Positions 60,111 to 64,000 of a stretch of 64,000 nucleotides of DNA are shown here, piece after piece. The number at the start of each line of letters is the position of its first letter. Within the stretch, counting starts at the first letter, position 1. Source of the DNA: Schizophyllum amplum (Eukaryota > Basidiomycota > Agaricomycetes > Agaricales > Schizophyllaceae); NCBI GenBank assembly GCA_007026445.1, contig VDMD01000001.1:558001-622000 (forward strand), in the 5' to 3' direction. The notes below the pieces were generated by a model. That model did no database searches. It saw only the letters and a list, made by a program, of their open reading frames with translations, and was not told the origin of the DNA. Made by a program: the position numbers and the translations under genes.

Positions 60111-60466
60111 TGAAATGAGACTGTACGCGCGCGGTCCAGAGTTGCTTGCACGCATCGGCGGTCGTGCTGCTCGTTCGGAGGATGGATGCCGGTTACTGGG
60201 TACTATCTCATCGTTTGCGTACATGGTTTTAAGCTGTAGCGGCGTGAATGTATAGTGGATTGGCACTACGTCCAAAGCCGTGCTGTGTGTCGGTCAATCA
60301 TTCTGCGAACTGCATTTCCTCCAGCGCTGAATGTGACAGAAGCAGGCGATTGGTTGTTGACAAAACTACAGTAATATACGAGAAGATTCGCTACTATCTC
60401 TGATCTCCACCACCGAATATACTACGTGTCCTTGGGCAGGCTAAGTACTAGTAAGTAGTGAACCCT

Positions 60467-61827
60467 CTAGCCGCGTGCCACGATGATGGCGATAACTTTG
60501 GCCCTCATCGCGGTCAGCGCGGCGTCGGAAGCCGCCGTACCCAATGTGTACACCGGCTGAACAGACCACTTCTCTTGGTTGGCCTGCGTCTTGGCTGCTT
60601 CGGATGCGATGTGCTGCACGGGCTTGAGCGGGCCATCAGTAGAAGGAAAATAATGAAGGGGTATCTCGCTCCGGTCAAAGCTCGCCCATCTCCAATGTAC
60701 GCCCGAGGTCGCGCGACACACAACCTCTTTCGCGTGCCTGTCGATGAGAAAGAAGTACATAAACATGTACAAGCGCAGTTCTTTCTCCGCTAAGCGCAGA
60801 AGTAACTCGCAGGCTTCCTCGAGCTTGTTCGTGTCAGGGTGAAAGAAGAGACGGCGACTGGCACCCTTCTTGTCCTCCTCGATCAGAGAGACCACGACCC
60901 GCCGGAGGAGCTTGCCACCGTAGATCTGGCTTGCCTGCTTCCAGAGGCGTTGCCTCTTGTGTTCTTCGGTCTCTGCCTTGGGCTTTTTGACGGGACCGTT
61001 GCCAGCGTCGGTGGGCATATCGATCATGGTGGTGTGCGTCCAGACAAAATCCGGAAAACCCTCGACGCTGTGGTTTTCTGTTTCCGTATGCATGGACATG
61101 ATCGAAATGTTATCCTCTTGGAAATATATCATTAGTTATGTACAACCAGGTAGAAATCATACAACTCACTCAGATCTTCCTCCTCCGTCTCGTATCCGGC
61201 ATCTACAAGGGAGCCCAGCTGAAACTCGTCCTCCCTCTCGTCGTTGGTATCGCCTCCTTCATCGGTAGCTCCTTCTGAACCTGTCGCCGCATGCAGTCAG
61301 CGCCACATCATCAAGCAAGGTGCAAAACGTACGTACCCGGTGAGCTGCGCGGTTGTTGAGGATCATCTGCACCTGCACCTGTAATGCTGCGCTGCGAAAG
61401 TCGTTGCGACGCTATGCTGCCCATGAGGACAGACTGAACACAGACGATGTGTACTCACTTCTCTGACTCGCGCTAGCAGTGGGCTGCGAACGGTTCTTGG
61501 CTTGTTCTACGAGATCCGCCACAATAGCACCTGCAAGATTCAACGAACCATCAGTGTCACCCTACAAGTATAGGGGGAATCATACTCACGGGCCTCGGTA
61601 CGCGAATAGTTGAGCGAATACTGTGGGAACGTCGTAATCGACGAGCAGTCTCGGTCTAGGCCGGTCAAAGTCACATTCTGTGCGCCATAGCAGAAGGACT
61701 CCAGGTTTCGTTTGTTTTGACGATAGTCTAAAAAGCGAAGTAGTGCCGGTTCCAGGGCGGCGAGGTCGGATGTGTATGCGGGAATCTGTGCCAGTGGGGG
61801 GATGCCAAGGCTATTTGGCTGGTTCAT
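60467..61827 (-). CDS. Unrecognised multi-exon protein
   Basis: Starts MNQPNSLGIPPLAQIPAYTSDL. Exon 1 ends TEAR, spliced (GTGAGT) to AIVADLVEQAKNRSQP; a middle exon with two possible acceptors follows, then EGATDEGGDTNDEREDEFQ (acidic) and the large last exon from KDNISIMSMHTETENHSVEGF. The last exon carries HKRQRLWKQASQIYGGKLLRRVVV and LEEACELLLRLAEKELRLYMFMYFF and ends MRAKVIAIIVARG. No known domain is visible. The mostly helical last exon and acidic linker suggest a regulatory protein. The middle exon boundary is unresolved, so the total length is not certain. Confidence 0.6.
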
Positions 61828-62960
61828 GGCTAACGAGAGGAATCGCTGGGCTGAGGAGGTCGGACTTGCGGCATATAAGATGAGAGCACTCGAGTCATAA
61901 AAGCGATTTCAGGGATCCCGAGGCGGAGACGGCTCGCTGAGCGCGCCACCTGCAAGTGGTAGAGAAGCCGGAACTTGCTGTAGCAAGCTCAGTTGGACTC
62001 CATGACCGGACTGACGCAGCGCTGGCACTCCCAGGCGATTGACTATGGTTGTCTCCAGATACAGTCGAAACTCTCATAATGGATAGTGTCTGAGCCGCCA
62101 GAAATTTATTCATTATGAGAGATTATTCATTCCCGCATTGTCACATCCCCGTGACAGGTTGCCCGTGCGCGTGACAACACGCTACGAAATGTAACGCTGT
62201 GAGTCATGCCATTGTTCTCGATGTCGGCCCGGTCACTAACCCCCTTTCGATGTATCACTGGGTCACCCGAAGCATCAGACAATGAATCTTCATTGTGAAG
62301 GGAGCTGTATATATCATCAGTGACCTCGATTGAGTATGCATTGATGGCACAATCCCTGCCAAATGGGCCCGTCGAAATGAATAATGCTTCTACAGGCCTA
62401 TCCATTATTCATTATTCATGAATCACCAATTTCCCCGCATACAAGAGGGGGTGCCGCTCGTTTTTGCCCAGATCCTATCCATTATGAGAAATATGCATTC
62501 TGAGAGTATCCATTACGAGAGTTTCGACTGTAATGTCGCGGTATCAGAACTTGGCCTAGAAGCTGTGTTGCACCGTCCTTGACCGGATGCTACTGCCAGA
62601 TGGACGCAGTGTCACTCATAAGCGATTGAATACCAGGTGAAGTCACGGTACCATATTTTTCAGCAGTCACCAGCCTGACAGCACGCCGAGAACAAGATCT
62701 CTGCCGCCGAAGCACACACAGGCACGCACACGTATTGCCAAGGCTATGATAACAGAAAGAGAAGCTCCCTTCCGCAGCTCGAGCACGCGCATAAGGCGCG
62801 CACGCCCGTAAAATAGAACTTCATTACTGATGTAAATTGAACAATGAAGGCACGACCGTGAGAAAGTCTTATGTCACGTGAGTTACATCACGCAGGCGCT
62901 TCCCACTTGATGTAAGTAACTTTTACGCTCAACGGTCACCAGTCAACGTGTGCCCTCATC
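61828..62960. other. Intergenic with a MITE
   Basis: Promoter side of the gene at 60467-61827, the MITE at 62062-62530, and the upstream region of family member 4, which has a CACGTG-containing GTCACGTGAGTTACATCACG near 62873 rather than the full CRE palindrome. Confidence 0.4.
62062..62530. mobile_element. 469-bp MITE, CAGTCGAAACTC type
   Basis: Ends are CAGTCGAAACTCTCATAATGG and its reverse complement with one mismatch in 24 bp. TA dinucleotides flank both sides (62060-62061 and 62531-62532). Inside are several ATTCATTATGAG/TATCCATTATGAG subterminal repeats. It has no transposase. It shares the first eight terminal bases with the element at 13681 but nothing else obvious, so it is a different family using the same kind of transposase. 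Confidence 0.85.
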
Positions 62961-63458
62961 ATGGCCGCTGTGCATCAGAGCTCATCTATCCCTCTGGCTG
63001 CGCGCGACACCGATTCTGTCTCCCGCACGCTCGCCCCTGCGTCTGACAGGTCTGCACCATCACCTCCTCGCAACTGGCAGACATGTCCTCGCTCCGGCCA
63101 CCAGGTGCTGGGCTATCCGCTCACCGAAGCCATAGCACGCAGGGCTTGTCAGAAAATTTGTCCTATGCCCGACAATCCCTCGGCCGCTGCAGTTAAAGGG
63201 CACTTTGGCGCGATGACAGACGGCGTACCATGGTTACTCTCCGAGAAGATCCCTGCCGTACCAGACCGCAGCACCGTAGTTGTTTACAAGGACAGCGCAC
63301 GCATGGACCTTGGCGAGGTCATCATACTAGCCGACAATCGGGGCGTTGACAATGTCACTCGTCAACCTCCGGAGCCTGCGGTCGTGGAGATGATTGCGGA
63401 CGAGCTTCAGCTCGAGGGTGCGGAGCGCGAGCCACGCTGGTTCAAGTGTGTTTATTAG
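62961..63458 (+). CDS. SGHQVLG-family small protein, subtype B, member 4
   Basis: 165 residues, start MAAVHQSSSIPLAARD, different from the MSTT start of most members. Core NWQTCPRSGHQVLGYPLTEAIARRACQKICPMPDNPSAAAVKGHF, TVVVYKDSARMDLGEVIILADNRGVDNVT and IADELQLEGAEREPRWFKCVY. The last residue is Tyr where other members have Asp. The stop TAG is followed by GTAAGC. Function unknown. Confidence 0.82.
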   Translation: MAAVHQSSSIPLAARDTDSVSRTLAPASDRSAPSPPRNWQTCPRSGHQVLGYPLTEAIARRACQKICPMPDNPSAAAVKGHFGAMTDGVPWLLSEKIPAVPDRSTVVVYKDSARMDLGEVIILADNRGVDNVTRQPPEPAVVEMIADELQLEGAEREPRWFKCVY

Positions 63459-63792
63459 GTAAGCTTCAGACTCTAACCAGTCCATTGAACTCATGTTTTG
63501 CCTGGAGCTTGAGGCTCGCTTTGTCAGGGAGTCATCGCCGTACACGACATCTCACCGAGTCACGGCGAGGCGCTTGCCAACACAGTCAATGATCCTCCAT
63601 GCCATGGAGGCAATCAGCTTCACCGTGTGGGCGTATTTTCTTCTGAAGTTCTTGAGCCTGGGTAATTGTAGGGTGTACTTACATAACCTCCACTCTGCTT
63701 GAACATGCCATGTTTTACTCATAAAGTACATCGTGAGAGGCTGGACTTGGACGAAGCAAACGCGTGGGTCACTCGACTTGCACTTCAACGCG

Positions 63793-63800
63793 TGACGTCA
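63793..63800. promoter_or_regulatory. TGACGTCA palindrome upstream of family member 5
   Basis: AACGCGTGACGTCACGCGTC, 32 bp before the start at 63832; the extended palindrome ACGCGTGACGTCACGCGT is perfect here. Confidence 0.5.
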
Positions 63801-63831
63801 CGCGTCATCCTCGACCTCAGCGACCCCCACG

Positions 63832-64000
63832 ATGTCGATAACAAACATGCCCGCCACGGTGCTGAACTCAGACGACATTGTCTCTTGGAAGTTCAAAACC
63901 TCTGTGTCTGACAGTTCCCACGCTCCTTCACCTTCTCGCGAATGGCAGACATGTCCCCGCTCAGGCTGGCATCAGGTGCTGGGCTTTACCCTCACCAAAG
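63832..64000 (+). CDS. SGHQVLG-family small protein, subtype A, member 5 (cut by window end)
   Basis: MSITNMPATVLNSDDIVSW ... EWQTCPRSGWHQVLGFTLTK, open to the last base. The N-terminus and GFTLTK fit subtype A. The SGHQ motif reads SGWHQ, caused by three extra bases (GGCTGGCATCAG against GGCCACCAG), so the frame survives. The rest lies outside the window. Confidence 0.75.
   Translation, partial: MSITNMPATVLNSDDIVSWKFKTSVSDSSHAPSPSREWQTCPRSGWHQVLGFTLTK

Overview
The window looks like nuclear DNA of a filamentous basidiomycete, most likely an Agaricomycete. Coding regions are GC-rich, genes are cut by many 48-60 nt introns with GTNNGT donors, and several families are typical of that class: BTB proteins with a FYNPKYSIYDA-type core, a FunK1-type kinase, a DUF6699-like protein, an F-box protein, P450 and OPT transporters. 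No prokaryotic, plasmid or viral gene was seen. All names come from reading motifs; no database search was possible.

Layout. 0-9.5 kb: two intact GH28 exo-polygalacturonase genes lie tail-out in the arms of a large inverted repeat (about 3.2 kb per arm), with an Osm1-like fumarate reductase gene in the roughly 2.9 kb spacer. 9.6-19.8 kb: a two-pass membrane protein, a bacterial-type poly(ADP-ribose) glycohydrolase-like protein, a DUF6699-like protein, a MITE, two tandem BTB genes and ribosomal protein S14. 20-32.7 kb: a cytochrome P450 with two abnormal splice donors, a KEN-box-containing hypothetical protein, dynactin subunit DCTN5, a 669-residue repeat-rich protein, a GPI-type alpha/beta hydrolase and a truncated FunK1 kinase. 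33-45 kb: a long HSL-type esterase gene with an apparent one-base frameshift, a small conserved protein, an ACAD10/11-type phosphotransferase, a SIRT5-type sirtuin and an oligopeptide transporter. 45-64 kb: LSM4, an F-box gene, a second APH-like kinase, a decayed esterase fragment, an unknown multi-exon gene, a second MITE and a cluster of one unrecognised small gene family.

The most unusual content is that cluster (51.7-64 kb). It has six members of a single-exon family of about 161-166 residues, with core motifs WQTCPRSGHQVLG, ALVYKDSAR and IADEL.LEGAEREP. Members fall into two subtypes that alternate A-B-A ... B-A. They share an upstream block with TGACGTCA palindromes and carry a splice donor directly after the stop codon. 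One further-away member is a pseudogene made by an 11-nt duplication. I do not recognise the family and assign it no function.

Housekeeping genes (RPS14, LSM4, DCTN5, sirtuin, OPT) are interspersed with decaying or duplicated accessory genes (truncated kinase, esterase relic, inverted GH28 pair, MITEs), so this looks like a rearrangement-prone stretch rather than a functional gene cluster.
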